Shown here: positions 19,501 to 31,170 of the stretch, piece after piece
Position numbering within the stretch: position 1 is the first letter of the stretch
Layout: each line of letters opens with the position of its first letter
Translations under genes and position numbers: made by a program
Origin: Hydractinia symbiolongicarpus
Lineage: Eukaryota; Cnidaria; Hydrozoa; Anthoathecata; Hydractiniidae
Assembly: GCF_029227915.1 (NCBI RefSeq)
Contig: NC_079887.1
Span: 23,061,650 to 23,125,649, forward strand
DNA length: 64,000 nt
Direction: 5' to 3'
The notes under the pieces: model-generated
The model's database searches: none
Seen by the model: the letters and a program-made list of their open reading frames with translations, nothing else
What the model was told of the DNA's origin: nothing

Positions 19501-22500
19501 ATGGATGAAATGATAAAGAAATTTTTTTCCGCGGAAAATGCATATACAACGAGAGAAGATTCTACAACCTCAAACGTCTCAGTCGAGGAATCTTCTTCTA
19601 ACAACACCTCCGTTCATGACACTGAGACAATGGCTACGAATATTATTTTTAAAGATACGAACAATAATGCAAAAAAGATTCAGAAGTCGGCAGTTAATAT
19701 AGGCATCTTTAATAGGACCTGTAATAGTTGTGGACGAATATTAAAGAGCGTGTCTGGACTTAAAAACCACCAGAGAAGTTGCACTGTTTTTAATTTAAAA
19801 CAGAATTTGGAAGATAACGGAAACGACAGTGAAGCCACTACAGCACTTTACAACGGTGATGATTTGACGAAAGCAGTGCCATCATCTTTACGTTTTAAAG
19901 GAATTTGGAGTCATCATACGATCCATGATTTGACAGTTATCCTAAATGCTACGTACGATGAAGTGGTCAAATGGAGACGGAATATGTTTATTTTGCCGAG
20001 CGGCTCTGCTGGAAAGAAATTCATTGCTGAATGCACGAGACTTATCGACTCATGGAACAACAACAGCGCATTACGGAATGTGGCTATTAAAGCGCTGATG
20101 GTCATGCCTTCCCTTCTTTTAAAGAAACCAAGCAGGTCATCAAAATCAAAAGAACACTCTAATTGCTTGAATATTCGTTTGCAATCATGGATAGATGGCG
20201 ATTTTGATGCACTTGTGAGAGAGTCCAGAGCGATTCAAAAAAATCAAATAGCTGGCAGAAATCAAAGATCGACAGAATCTCTAGCAAAGTCTTTTAGAGA
20301 TTTGATGTTTTCAGGAAAAGTGAACGCGGCGTTGAAGCTACTATCATGTGAAGGAAAACAGGGCATATTGCAAATTAATGATGATACTGAAAAATTTTTG
20401 AAAATGAACACCCTGCGGCGAAAGAACGTTTTGATGTGCTGCATTTAATGAATTAACCGGTGATGCGATACGAAAAGCTGCCTTGAGAACGAAAGGTGCT
20501 GCTGGACCATCAAATCTGGACGCTGATGGGTGGAGAAGAATATTGGTGTCGAAATCATTTGGTTCATACTCTACAGATTTATGCAATGCTATCGCTAAAA
20601 TGACTAGAACCTTGTATATGGAAGAAATTAGTGAGAGAGACAATTCTCTAGAATGCTATACCGCTTGTCGCCTCATACCCTTGGACAAATCACCTGGTGT
20701 GCGCCCCATTGGTATTGGGGAGGTATTAAGACGAATCATTGGCAAATCCATAATGTGTCTTGTTAAAAGCGACGTTATCGATGCAGCTGGAAATCTCCAA
20801 CTATGTGCTGGACAAGACTCCGGGTGCGAAGCAGCGGTTCATGCAATGAAGGATATATTTGAAGATGAAGAAACTGATAGTGTACTTTTAGTAGACGCAT
20901 CAAATGCTTTTAATAGTTTGAACAGAAGAGTTTTATTGCACAATCTGAAAATTATTTGTCCGAAACTAGCTATTTATGTTACCAACTGCTATCAGACTCA
21001 AGCGAGATTATTTGTTACTGGTGGACTGGAGATATCATCTTGTGAGGGAACCACTCAGGGAGATCCTACAGCGATGGCAATATATGCACTTGGTATTCGC
21101 CCACTGCTAGAACTTTTGATGATATACGAGGTAAAACATGTAGCTTATGCTGATGATATCAGTGCTGGGGGCGAGCTAGCCCGCTTAAAAAATTGGTGGC
21201 AAATGCTTATCGAAAAGAGCCCGTTAATTGGCTACTATCCAGAAGCGTCCAAATCATGGCTGATAGTTAAAGCTGACAAGGAGGAGCTGGCTAGTGAGGT
21301 ATTCAAAAGCTTTAACATCAACATAACATCGGAAGGAAGAAAACATCTAGGCGCCTCAATTGGTTCCCTTAAATACAAGAAACGTTACGTAGAAGACTTG
21401 GTCAATACATGGGTGAACGAACTGCTGAGTTTATCAGCAATTGCAGAAGTTCAACCTCAAGCTGCTTATTCTGCCTTTATATCTGGATACAGGCATAAAT
21501 TTAACTATTATATTCGTACAATACCTGGTATTTCGGAGTTGTTGCAACCAGTAGTAAATGTAATTCACACAAAATTGATTCCATCCTTATGTGATGGAAG
21601 GGCATGTAGCAATGACGAGAGAGTATTGTTGTCTCTTCCGGTGAAAATGGGAGGCCTTGGTTTGATAAATGTTGTTGAGATCTCGAAAATGGAATATGAA
21701 TTTTCAAAACTTGTCACCAACGAACTCACGAAAGAGATAAAGCATCAAAACTTGATGGTGACAACAAGTGCTTTGACGAGCAAACAAATTAAGTCAAAGG
21801 TTTCCAGGGAAAGAAATGTATACTATTTAAACAAGCTAAAAGATGTGACGACACGATTATCCCAAGATGAAGCAAAATTAAACGAAATTGCAAGGTCGAC
21901 TGGTGCTTCTAGTTGGTTAACAACTCTACCATTAAAAGACCATGGATTTTGCCTGAATAAGCGTGAATTTCTTGACAGTATTTCTTTACGTTACGGATGG
22001 AGCATTAAAGGATTGCCACTAGTTTGTGCTTGTGGCAAACAAAATTCTATTGAGCATGCATTGTCATGTCATGTTGGTGGTTTCGTGAATATTCGACACA
22101 ACGAACTGCGCGATCTGATGGTTACCTTATTGCAGGAGGTATGCAGGGACATACGCTGTGAACTTCCCCTGATTCCCCTGACCACTGAAGCAACTGATTT
22201 TCCCCGTTCTGCAGTTACAGACGCAGAAGCAAGAGCTGACATAAGTGTAAGAAGTTTTTGGGAGAGAGGACAACGAGCATTTTTAGATGTAAGGATTTTT
22301 AATCCCATTGCTCCAAGTTATCGACGCCAAACAACGTCATCATTATTTACTTCTCAAGAAAAAGAGAAAAAAAGATCTTATAACAGACGCATCATAGACG
22401 TCGAACATGGGACGTTCACACCTCTGATATTTAGCATCAATGGGGGTATGAGTCGAGAAACAAGTGTTTTCGTATCCAGACTAGCCGACATGATCGCGGA

Positions 22501-22663
22501 AAAAAGAGATGAAACAAAGGGAGAAGTTGTAGCGTGGCTGAGACGCAAAATTTTGTTTAGTTTGGTGCGTTCGGCAATTCTATGTCTGCGTGGTTCCAGA
22601 AACTATTCCGTCCGTAGCATGTGCGACGACGACGTGCGGATTACAATCACGGATGTGTTGTAA
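19501..22663 (+). pseudogene. Non-LTR-type retroelement ORF: zinc finger, reverse transcriptase, CCHC + PD-(D/E)XK-like end (two frameshifts)
   Basis: A single ancestral ORF of about 1,050 codons. The N-terminus has a C2H2-like finger (CNSCGRILKSVSGLKNHQRSC pattern, listed here as C-x2-C-x12-H-x4-C). After two one-base frameshifts (about 20405 and 20450) the frame resumes with KGAAGPSNLDADGWR and the RT domain: VLLVDASNAFNSL (motif A), GTTQGDPTAM (motif B) and HVAYADDISAGG (motif C, YADD). The C-terminal part has CACG...EHALSC, a CCHC knuckle, and ARADISVRSFWERG...LDVRI, consistent with a restriction-enzyme-like endonuclease. It ends with WLRRKILFSLVRSAILCLRG. This layout resembles RLE-type (R2-like) elements, but the exact clade is uncertain. 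There is no tail, because the next LINE begins within 10 bp. Confidence 0.8.
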
Positions 22664-22670
22664 GTTGAAG

Positions 22671-24099
22671 ATGGCGGATAAGCGGAAACGTTGTATTAAA
22701 GTTGTTAAAGATTTGGAGTATGTTAACTTAAATGGAAAGCTGCTTTCAAGCAATGAGATATTGGAAATGGATCTTGATCTTGCTGTGGAGAATGTGAAGA
22801 TAATGAAACTATTCCTAATCGTTTACAGAAGTGTATAGAACAACGTATAGATATACTTCGTACTGAGATTATGTCAGAAGTAAAACAAATTGCAAACGAC
22901 AAGAATAAAATTGGTGATAATCATAGAATTTTAGAAAACCGTATTATAATGTTACTGATTTGACTGGTTTTTTAGAAGTTTTAGTGGAATGTATAAACGC
23001 AACGTATAGATATACTTCGTACTGAGATTATGTCAGAAGTAAAACAAATTGCAAACGACAAGAATAAATTTGGTGATAATCATAGAATTTTAGAAAACCG
23101 TATTATAATGTTACTGATTTGACTGGTTTTTTAGAAGTTTTAGTGGAATGTATAAACGATCGGCGAAGTGAATCATGCATGACGACGGTAAAACCTTCTC
23201 ATGACGAAAGCCAAATTTTGACGCTAAATGATTTGTCTTCGGAGACCTCTAATACGGATCACGAAATTAACAGCAACCCTCTAGGGAATGAGAACATTAT
23301 TTCGAAGAATAGCGATCATTTATTGCAGCACAATACAACGATAAAAAATAAATTGCATATGTTCCGTTTGACACAGAAGAAAAAATACGCTGTTAATAAA
23401 AAGAACACTGTAGAATATCAGCGCCGAAACGAATCTACAGTAAAAGAACAACTAAACATGGTTCGATGTGAACATAACAGTAAATAAAAAACTCTACATG
23501 ATAGAAAACCAACACTACAGAAACGCTTAGAAAATCTTGCTGAATACAATGTTGATACTTCTTTAAATGAAAGTTGCGTTTCACATCATGAGTTTGAAAA
23601 ATCTGTGACATGCATATATGGTGATAGTATTATAAAAAATGTTAAAGGATGGAAGATCAAAGAAAAACTCTTAGAAAAATAGGATATCATTATTCGATCA
23701 TTTCCTGGCGCCAATACAGACTGTATAAGAAATTATATTATACCACTGTCAGAAACGGATAAACCAAATCGCACAATTATACATGTTGGAACGAATGATC
23801 TTTGCTCTTCTAAATCACCAAATGAAATTTCAGACTCTATTATTGACTTGGTTACTGATGTCAGCAAATCTTGTCCTTCTGTAATGGTGTCTGGACTTAC
23901 TATGCGAGATGATAATTTTAACAGAAAGGCATTAGAACTTAACAGAATTTTAGAACGATCATGTCAAGAAAGAAATATTTGCTACATAAAACATAGTAAT
24001 ATCAGCAAACACCATTTGAACGGTAGTAAACTTCATTTGAATAAGAATGGAACAAAGAACATGACTAAAACATTTGCCAGTTATATCAACAAGTGCTGA
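22671..24099 (+). pseudogene. LINE ORF1 with SGNH/GDSL esterase-like domain, broken
   Basis: The start MADKRKRCIKVVKDLEYV is followed by a coiled-coil-like stretch (EQRIDILRTEIMSEVKQI). A frameshift occurs near 22795, and a 159-bp tandem duplication runs to 23158. A later segment has the SGNH blocks: CIYGDSIIKNV (block I with the nucleophile Ser), FPGANTDCIRNYI, HVGTNDL (block III) and SKLHLNKNGT (block V His). In-frame stops occur at about 23488 and at TAG 23680-23682. Such esterases are known in ORF1 of CR1/L2-type LINEs and probably help lipid or membrane contacts of the RNP. Confidence 0.75.
22841..23158. repeat. Tandem duplication, two units of 159 bp
   Basis: Copies at about 22841-22999 and 23000-23158 are nearly identical and lie inside the coiled-coil region of LINE ORF1. 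The second copy destroys the reading frame. Confidence 0.9.
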
Positions 24100-24171
24100 T
24101 ATGTACTGCACAGAGACGCACTTCTATCAATTGAATCTCCTCAAATTAGTGATGTCAAATCCATTAAATAT

Positions 24172-26901
24172 TTGAAAACGAAAAACATGTCCAAACTTAT
24201 GATTGGACACTTAAACATCAACTCAATCAGAAATAAATTTGAACATTTAAACAATCTCTTGTGTGATAAAGTTGATATTTTCTTAGTATCAGAAACAAAA
24301 CTTGATGGAAGCTTTCTGAACTCACAATTTCATATGGATGGTTTTTATCCACCATTCAGAAACGATAGAAACCAATATGGTGGAGGTGTTATGTTTTATG
24401 TTAGAAATAACATTGTTTGCAGAGAAATCGATAAATCGTCCTTACCAGAAGATATAGAAGCAATATTTTTGGAAATTAATTTACGTAAACAAAAATGGAT
24501 TGTTGCTGGCATTTATAAACCACCATCCTTGAATACTAAATATTTTACAAGACGCATTCGTGAGTTTCTTTCGAAAATTAATTCTGATATTATTTTAATG
24601 GGTGATTTCAATGCTGTTGAACATGACGATGATATGTTACTTTTTAATTCAGAGTTACGTTTAAAAAACCTCATTAAAAAAACAACGTGTCACAAATCAT
24701 TACAAAATCCATCATGTGTCGATCACATATGGGTGTCTGATTCTAAACGATTCCACCACACCAGCATTTTGGAAAACGACCTTTCTGATTATCACGATAT
24801 AGTTGTAACTTTCTTAAATGTGGAAATACCAAAGAAAGATCCTAAAATTATAAATTATCGTTGTTACAGACTTTTTAATGACGAACATTTTAAACATGAC
24901 CTTGAGTCACTTATTGCATTAAACAATGACTTAAATTACAACGACTTTGACGGACAATTCAGTCAGTTGGTCAGCAAACACGCCCCTATAAAATACAAAG
25001 TTGTTAGAAATAATAACTCTCCATTTATAACAAAAGCAGTACGAAAGGAGATAATGATTCGATCGAGATTTAAAAATATCTACAATAAGCACCCTTCTAT
25101 TAAAAACTGGGAAAACTTTAAAAGGCAAAGAAACAAATGTGTCACTGCTGGTAGAGACGCGAAAAGAATTTATTACACATCACTAAATATGAACAACATT
25201 TTTGATAACAAAAAGTTCTGGAAAACTGTAAAGCCGATATTTTCCAACAAAGGTGTAAAAGATACAGTCCAAGTAATAGTTGAAAATGATCAAATAATTC
25301 GTGAAAAAGAACATATAGCAAATATAATAAATGATCATTTTGTTAATATCACGAATTCTTTGAATATTGATGGAATTCTGCACGAAAACTATAACGATAT
25401 TAAAAACGATAGTGAAAACGTCATCAAGAATTACGAACAGCATCCAAGTATAATATGGATAAAGAAACATGTTACCACTACCAACAAAATGAGCTTCAAA
25501 TCAATTGAAATTCACATCATGAAAAAGTATATTGGTAACCTAAAAGAAAACAAATCTGGTCCCAAAGGAGCAATTCCACCATGTTTCCTCAAATATTACG
25601 TCGATGTATACAGAGAACATATCAACAAGCTGTTTGAGAAATCTATTGTCGATGAAGTTTTCCCTGGAGCAATGAAATGCAATGAAGTTTTCGTAAGGGT
25701 TTTAGCAGCCAGCATGTTTTGCTTCACATGATAGAATCGTGGCGAAAAGATCTTGATAAAGGAAAAGGCTGTAGGGGCGCTATTGATGGATTTGAGTAAA
25801 GCATTTGATTGTGTGGATCATAATCTGTTAATAGCGAAACTACATGCATATCGTTTTTCAAAAAGTGCTTTAGGTCTTTTAAGGAGTTATCTCACCAATC
25901 GGTTCCAAAGAGTCGGAATTGATGGCTATTTCAACTTGTGGAAAGAAGTTATTAGTGGTGTTCCACAAGGTTCGATTCTGGGTCCACTTTTATTCAATAT
26001 TTATATAAATGATTTAATGTTTATTTTAATGATAGAGCTGATGTTAAAATTTGTAATTACGCAGATGACAATACACTTTATACATATGGAAAACAATTTG
26101 AGGAGATAAAGTTATGTTTAGAAAGTGCTTTTTCAACTGCTAGCACATGGTTTTCCAATAATGGGCTTCAGTTAAATTGTGAGAAGTGCAAAATGTTCAT
26201 TCTGGGAAAATCAAAAAACAAAGACTTTGTTACTTTAAATTTGAAAAATAATATATTACAAAAGTCTCCATACGTAAATTTGTTAGGTATAATTCTGGAC
26301 AATCAGCTTTCTTTCCGGCAACATGTTCTTCCATTATGTAAGAAGGCTAATGCCTAGATCAATGCCCTAAAACGTATATCACCATATATGTCTAATTATA
26401 AGCGAAATGTTATTGCTAATTCATTTATTTCTAGCATGTTTAATTACTGCCCTCTTATATGGGGATTTTCAAGTAGAGATCTACTACATAAAGTTAATAT
26501 ATAATATTCATAGTAGAGCAAATAGACTTTTATGCGACAGAATTGAAAATGAATGCAGAATCAGTATTCATGAAAAGTTCTGCCGAAAATTGTTAAAGGA
26601 GGTTTTTAAAACAAAAATGAAACAAAATCCATCCTACATGAATGATGTTTTTGCATTCAAAAAGACAGCATATAGTTTCCGTCCATCAAGTTCTCTTAAA
26701 AGGCGCAGAACTCGCACCACAAAGCATGGTCTATTAAGCGTATCTTATATTGCGTCTAAATTATGGGAGAAGCTTCCAAACTCTGTCCGAAATGCCTCTT
26801 CGTTGTCTTTATTCCATCACGGGCTAAACACCATTCCGTTTATTCAGTGCAGTTGTCGTCTCTGTGCCACATATATTTGTAACGTAGGATATACGAATTA
26901 G
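24172..26901 (+). pseudogene. LINE ORF2: APE endonuclease + reverse transcriptase, internally deleted
   Basis: The endonuclease (about 24190-24860) shows GHLNINSIRNKF, LVSETKLD, GIYKPPS, MGDFNAVEHD and LSDYHDIV, the expected catalytic order. A linker of about 200 residues leads to KENKSGPKGAIPPCFLK. After FPGAMKCNEV the region with the first RT motifs is missing, and the frame is lost at about 25690-25750. It then resumes with [18 protein letters not shown] (motif A) and [18 protein letters not shown] (motif B). YADDNT (motif C) is in another frame near 26060. The C-terminal part (about 26400-26901) contains KLWEKLPNSVRN, typical of CR1/L2 tails. Extra stops occur at about 26356 and 26502. 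It is not functional. Confidence 0.85.
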
Positions 26902-27050
26902 CTTCTTATTATTATAATATAAATCTCCTATTTTTTTAGAAACTTTATTTTAGGACAGTCGATTTTAATTAGCCCAAGGCTAACAAATTTTTTTTTTAAT
27001 TAATGTATCTAGCATGTTTTATTGTATATTGTAGATCGACTTTAAAGAAA

Positions 27051-27077
27051 GAATAAATAAATAAATAAAATAAAAAA
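27051..27077. repeat. LINE 3' simple tail (AATAA-rich)
   Basis: GAATAAATAAATAAATAAAATAAAA-type tail terminating the LINE; such short tandem tails are typical of CR1/L2 insertions. Confidence 0.75.
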
Positions 27078-27195
27078 TGAGTTAGCAATAATCCGAGAAA
27101 GTTGAACTGCTAAATCGATATTTTAGTTTATGTTGTGTCGTTCAGTAATGTTAACTATCAATGTTTTTTGTTATCTTTCCACGTATAACGCCTAA

Positions 27196-27700
27196 AAATC
27201 AAAACGTCACAAGGTATCGGCATATTGCATAAAGTCAAACATTTAATACCAGCACCAAGCATCGTTAATGTATATGCCAGCTTCGTGCAATCTTATTTAT
27301 TATACTGTAACCTTGCCTCGGGATCTCCATATACCAAACTTGACAAACTTAACGTCCAAATCGCTAAGGTTCATAAAGTCATTAATAAAATTATAAAAAT
27401 TAAAAATCTACAAAATCTTAAACATTTTACATTACGGAATCATGTAAATTGATGTATAACTTTCAAAATAATAAGCTACCAAGTAACATCAACAAACTTT
27501 TTAAACAATCTAGCACTGTTCATAACCATCATACTAGACAGGCAGCAAGCAGAGGTATGTTTCTCCCCCATATTGATAATAAACTATTTCCTCTACCAAG
27601 ATTAGCTTGTAAAAATTGGAATGAATACTGTTTAACAATCTGTAACTACTCTAAAGCAACATTCTCCGAAAAGTTGAAATCAATAATAGCTGACATTTAA
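27196..27700 (+). pseudogene. Second LINE fragment: RT C-terminal part, 5'-truncated and frameshifted
   Basis: Two overlapping frames join near 27450. The first has GIGILHKVKHLIPA-like sequence and YLLYCNLASGSPY, and the second FKQSSTVHNHHTRQAASR, WNEYCLTICNYS and a terminal IIADI. This matches the end of jockey/CR1-type RT proteins. The catalytic region is absent. A 3' region of about 490 bp without coding follows and ends in an ACT repeat. Confidence 0.7.
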
Positions 27701-28194
27701 ACATCCGTAACTTTCATCTAAATTTTTAACACCTGTAAATACTGTATTATATTTTGTACTAGTAGCTTTACTTTCTTTTGTTTACTAACTTTACCGCAAC
27801 CTTATTGCTCTTTTGTTTTCCCTTCCGCCCGCGCTAACCCCCTTCCCCCTCTACTTTTTTACAAGATATTCTTCTTTTTTTTTTTGCACAAATTTACTCA
27901 ACCGTCAATACACTATCCTTTAACCCATTTTTTCGCATTAGCCACGTGGTCGCCTATGGATATATAGACAGTCTGTTAATATATTATTATCATATCACCG
28001 AATATTTATATATATTTATTACCAGACATAGTTATATATTTAAACGAGTTTTTTTGTGTGTGTGCGGAAAAATGATTTATTGTAATCATGAACGTTGAGT
28101 TTACATACAGTGTACATATGGCTCGAAAGCCTTTTTTTAGGTTATTTCCATATGTAGTACTTCATATCTATATGATCCATCACGAAATATATTA

Positions 28195-28216
28195 ATACTA
28201 CTACTACTACTACTAA
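28195..28216. repeat. (ACT)n microsatellite
   Basis: About six ACT units followed by AAATAAAG. It probably terminates the LINE fragment upstream, or marks the end of the repeat on its right. Confidence 0.75.
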
Positions 28217-28256
28217 ATAAAGACCCTAGGCCTTGGACCCGAGAACAAATTGGTGT

Positions 28257-28290
28257 ATAGGAAGAACATAGTTTTGCTACACGAATTTGT
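28257..28290. repeat. 34-bp direct repeat, copy 1 (copy 2 at 29431-29464)
   Basis: The block beginning ATAGGAAGAACATAGTTTTG and ending ACGAATTTGT is found identically at 29431-29464. It is either a very long target duplication around 28291-29430 or a shared terminal piece of the gypsy-like element present at both places. Confidence 0.8.
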
Positions 28291-28347
28291 TTATATTGTT
28301 AACACTTAACTATACACTGCCAGAGACTATAAAAGTGTAAATGGGGG

Positions 28348-28540
28348 GGGGGGGGGTTAGATTTTCTTATCTGGTATTTGTAGTGTTGCGCTCACGCATA
28401 TTACCCCAGTTACGACAGGCTGGTACTGTCATTAGGCAGGTCCACAGCAACAAATATCTGTGTAAGGCAGAGTGTTGGAGCTCCGTAACACATGTGGAAA
28501 GCTACAGCTAGGGTCACAAGTCCTGGCACACAAATAATTG
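28348..28540 (-). repeat. SINE/foldback-related repeat, matching 16945-17129 in reverse complement
   Basis: It starts with a G-run and GGTTAGATTTTCTTATCTGG, includes TTACCCCAGTTACGACAGGC, and ends with a B-box-like GGGTCACAAGTCCTGG. It aligns along its length with the right third of the element at 16383-17156 in the opposite orientation. It is non-coding, although an ORF reads through part of it by chance. Confidence 0.8.
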
Positions 28541-29421
28541 TTAGTGAGGCAGTTCTTTCGGCGGATAGTCAGCTCAATTTCAAAAGGATTTTAGGTTTGC
28601 ATAAGACTGGTCAAGCTGGCTTAGGGCTCTTAGACCACAAAAATATACTACCAAAAAGCACTTATGCTTACCGAAAGCTTGTTTCCAATATCATTGAAGA
28701 AAATGAAGAAGATATTTACCATGTCAGAGCTGTACAGTTGCATTTGCACGGCAATTGGACGAAATGGTGCTCTTATGTGAAAAATGATTTATCTTGGAGA
28801 ACAATTCTTTCACTGCCACAATGTCTAACTTCCTTTTGTATAGGGGCAACCTGCGACACCCTTCCCTCTCCAACCAATATTGTGAGATGGGGAATTGAGA
28901 AAGACAAATGTTGCATTCTGAGCAAATGTCTCTCACATATTGGGTGCCTGTAGGACCTCCCTTACGCAGGGTAGATACACATACCGTTATGACTCGGTTT
29001 TAATAGTTTTGGTTAAGGCATTAAAAGAGTTTTTGGTATCATATAAACCTCTTAAGCTTTCCAAGTGCAACTAAGATCTTGTATGCATCTAAGAAGGGGC
29101 ATACAAAGTGTCCAAGCCTTCTTCACCTTGCTCCCGATTGGAAAATACTGTCAGATTTAGATTCCGTTTTAGTTGTTCCACCATACATTACAATAACACA
29201 ACTACGCCCAGACGTGTTATTAATATCCAGTTCTTACAAAACTGTAATTATGTTAGAACTGACTTGTCCATGTGAAGAGGACACGGAATTTTGGCACAAA
29301 CGAAAGCTTAGCAAATATTCTTCACTTTGCTATGCTATGAAAAACAATGGATGGATCGTGCATTTCTTTGCCATTGAGGTGGGTGCAAGGGGTTCTGTTC
29401 AGAATCAGTTAGGACCTGTTT
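28540..29421 (+). pseudogene. Reverse transcriptase C-terminal region with RLE-like nuclease (first half of an RT-USP element)
   Basis: Coding begins with a segment GLHKTGQAGLGLLDHKN, then LHLHGNWTKWCSYVKNDLSW and FCIGATCDTLPSPTNIVRWG, which match the post-RT region of a family of cnidarian RLE-type elements. A frameshift near 28950 moves to SLTQGRYTYRYDSVLIVLV. The next frame (29079 on) has LAPDWKILSDLD, TQLRPDVLLISSS and MLELTCPCEED, a PD...E-x-T nuclease-like core, then HFFAIEVGARG. It stops at a 17-bp direct repeat, beyond which a gypsy piece is inserted. The same protein continues at 31171. It is truncated at the 5' end, with no RT active site. Confidence 0.7.
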
Positions 29422-31170
29422 AATAACTAAATAGGAAGAACATAGTTTTGCTACACGAATTTGTGGTTCAAAAGGGCGTTGTGGTTCAAATGTTCTCACA
29501 CCGTCTTTAACTAGTTCAATAATCTTATTCTTGGAAGCTTCGAAAAGTTCATCTAACGTTTCGTCCCAAAAGAATGTCTTTGATGATAGTAATTGGTGAA
29601 ACGGTTCCATGATGGGGGCATAAGCAAAAGCGTGTGCGAGTTGATTGACAAGTCCAAACCAGGAACTCACGTCAGTGACACATTTTGGTGTTGGGAAGTC
29701 CTTGATGGCGGAGAGAATTTTCCTGAGCGGGCGGTATCTGTCTTCGAATAGCTCAAAACCAGCGAATTCGACGACTTGTTGACAAAACTGAAATTTATCT
29801 TTGTTGAACACAATGCCGTTGTTGGCGCACAGGATTAGATAGTCTATTGTGTGCCAGAAAGAGTTTTCGATGCTGTTGTCCCAAAGAAGTGTATCGTCGA
29901 TAATTCTTGTGGATCTTGGGAATCCTTGCGTGATGTCGTCGAATCTACGAGTGTACGCGTCTCCGGAGACGTGGTATCCCATAGGGGCACGGCAGTATTG
30001 GTACCGGCCCCATTCTGTGATGAATGTCATACTACTTTTGGTGGATTCGTGGAGCGGTAAGCTGTGATATCCGTTCCATGCGTCTATTACGGTCCTGAGG
30101 GTTCTCACAGGGACAGTCAATACGACGTTGAAGGGGCTTGGTGTGTGGTGTGGTTCTCTGAGAGTGGCATCGTTGAGTTTTTGCAGATCGACGGTGCGGC
30201 GAGGGTCTCCGTTTTTCTTGGCGGTTACGACCATGCATGCACACCATGGTAATGTTGTTCCTTGGGGAACCTTCTCAATGATTCCTAGGCGGACGTCTCG
30301 ATCCATGTCTTCTTTAACCTTCTGTTTCCAGTGATGTGGGACTGGGATGGGCGTATGAGCCGCGTAGGGGGTCGTGTCTTCTTTAAGGTGCAGTCGGACG
30401 GGTTTTCCTGTCATCATAGGTAGTTCTTGATGAGGGCATTGATTGAAGGTGGAGGAGTTGAATGTGTTGAGGATCCATTCTTTCAATTTCGGACTGTTCT
30501 CTGGTATGGGCTCGAAAGGGATGTCTTTCAGCCGTTCTTGTGGTGGCGTTCTCTTTGGGCAGTGGCACTCATCGGCTGGAGATTCGGTAGATGAGGCTAC
30601 GCTGTTCGGAAACGACTCGTCGACAATCCCAAGATCTTTCTTAGTAGTTTGAGAAAGGTAAAATCCATGACAGTTCTTAGAGATGTAAACCATTTGGTTG
30701 GATGAGCGTCCTCCAAATGTGATGCGGAAGAACAAAGTGCCTATTATATCAAGCGGGCGTGTGTAATACCTACTATTTTAGGGCAGGCACTTAAGCTTGT
30801 TCAACAGTTCGGCCCAGCGGTGCACGTCTGGCATCCACTATCTGCGATGGCTTTGGTAGGTACGTCCGTAGTTAATGGGCCGTTCTTTTTACCAAATTTT
30901 TTGTGTGTTCGTTCAATGATGCTGATGGAGACGTCGATCTTAGGTGGCTTCTCAAGTCGGATTGGGGCGAAGGAGTCGCCCTTCCACTCCATGTGGGAGG
31001 GCACGGCTGCATTTGCTAGGGTCGGTTGTTCGGATGCGGGGCCAGACAAAAATCCTCAGCATTTGCAAAGGCGAAGGATGATGCGTCTTCCGGTTGGCTT
31101 GTTTCCTTGGTGTGGTTGGGCGGTTTCTCCTGTGGCGTTTGCTTGTGAGCGGTTGGATGTGTCTTACATT
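29422..31170 (-). mobile_element. Ty3/gypsy fragment inserted into the RT-USP element
   Basis: A 1.75-kb segment flanked by near-identical 17-bp direct repeats, TCAGTTAGGACCTGTTT (29405-29421) and TCAGTAAGGACCTGTTT (31171-31187). The segment contains aspartic-protease and RT coding sequence on the minus strand. No long terminal repeats are visible, and the 17-bp duplication is longer than an integrase would make. Mobilisation by LINE-type machinery is therefore a reasonable inference. The region is GC-richer than its surroundings. Confidence 0.7.
29465..31049 (-). pseudogene. Ty3/gypsy pol remnant: aspartic protease + reverse transcriptase
   Basis: The upstream part (31049-30801) has KAIADSGCQTCTAG, the DSG active-site region of a retroviral-type protease. 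A frameshift and stops lie at about 30740-30800. The RT frame (30735-29470) has NSPKLKEWILNTFNSS, AKKNGDPRRTVDLQKLN, DAWNGYHSLPLHE, YQYCRAPMG and IIDDTLLWD (the YxDD motif with an atypical first residue). It ends in the connection region with SWFGLVNQLAHAFA and GVRTFEPQRP. RNase H and integrase are missing. It is a degenerate, partial copy. Confidence 0.85.

Larger units (their letters stand above)
22671..27077 (+). mobile_element. CR1/L2-like LINE, nearly full length but decayed
   Basis: The span runs from an ORF1 start at 22671 through an SGNH esterase-like ORF1 and an APE-endonuclease/RT ORF2, and ends with a GAATAAATAAATAAATA-type simple tail. An internal tandem duplication (22841-23158), stops in ORF1, a missing RT segment near 25690 and frameshifts in ORF2 show it is dead. 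Confidence 0.85.

Noticed and set aside
29849-30652. Several open frames on the plus strand over the gypsy RT
   Set aside because: They are antisense shadows of the GC-richer pol coding sequence and have no domain features.
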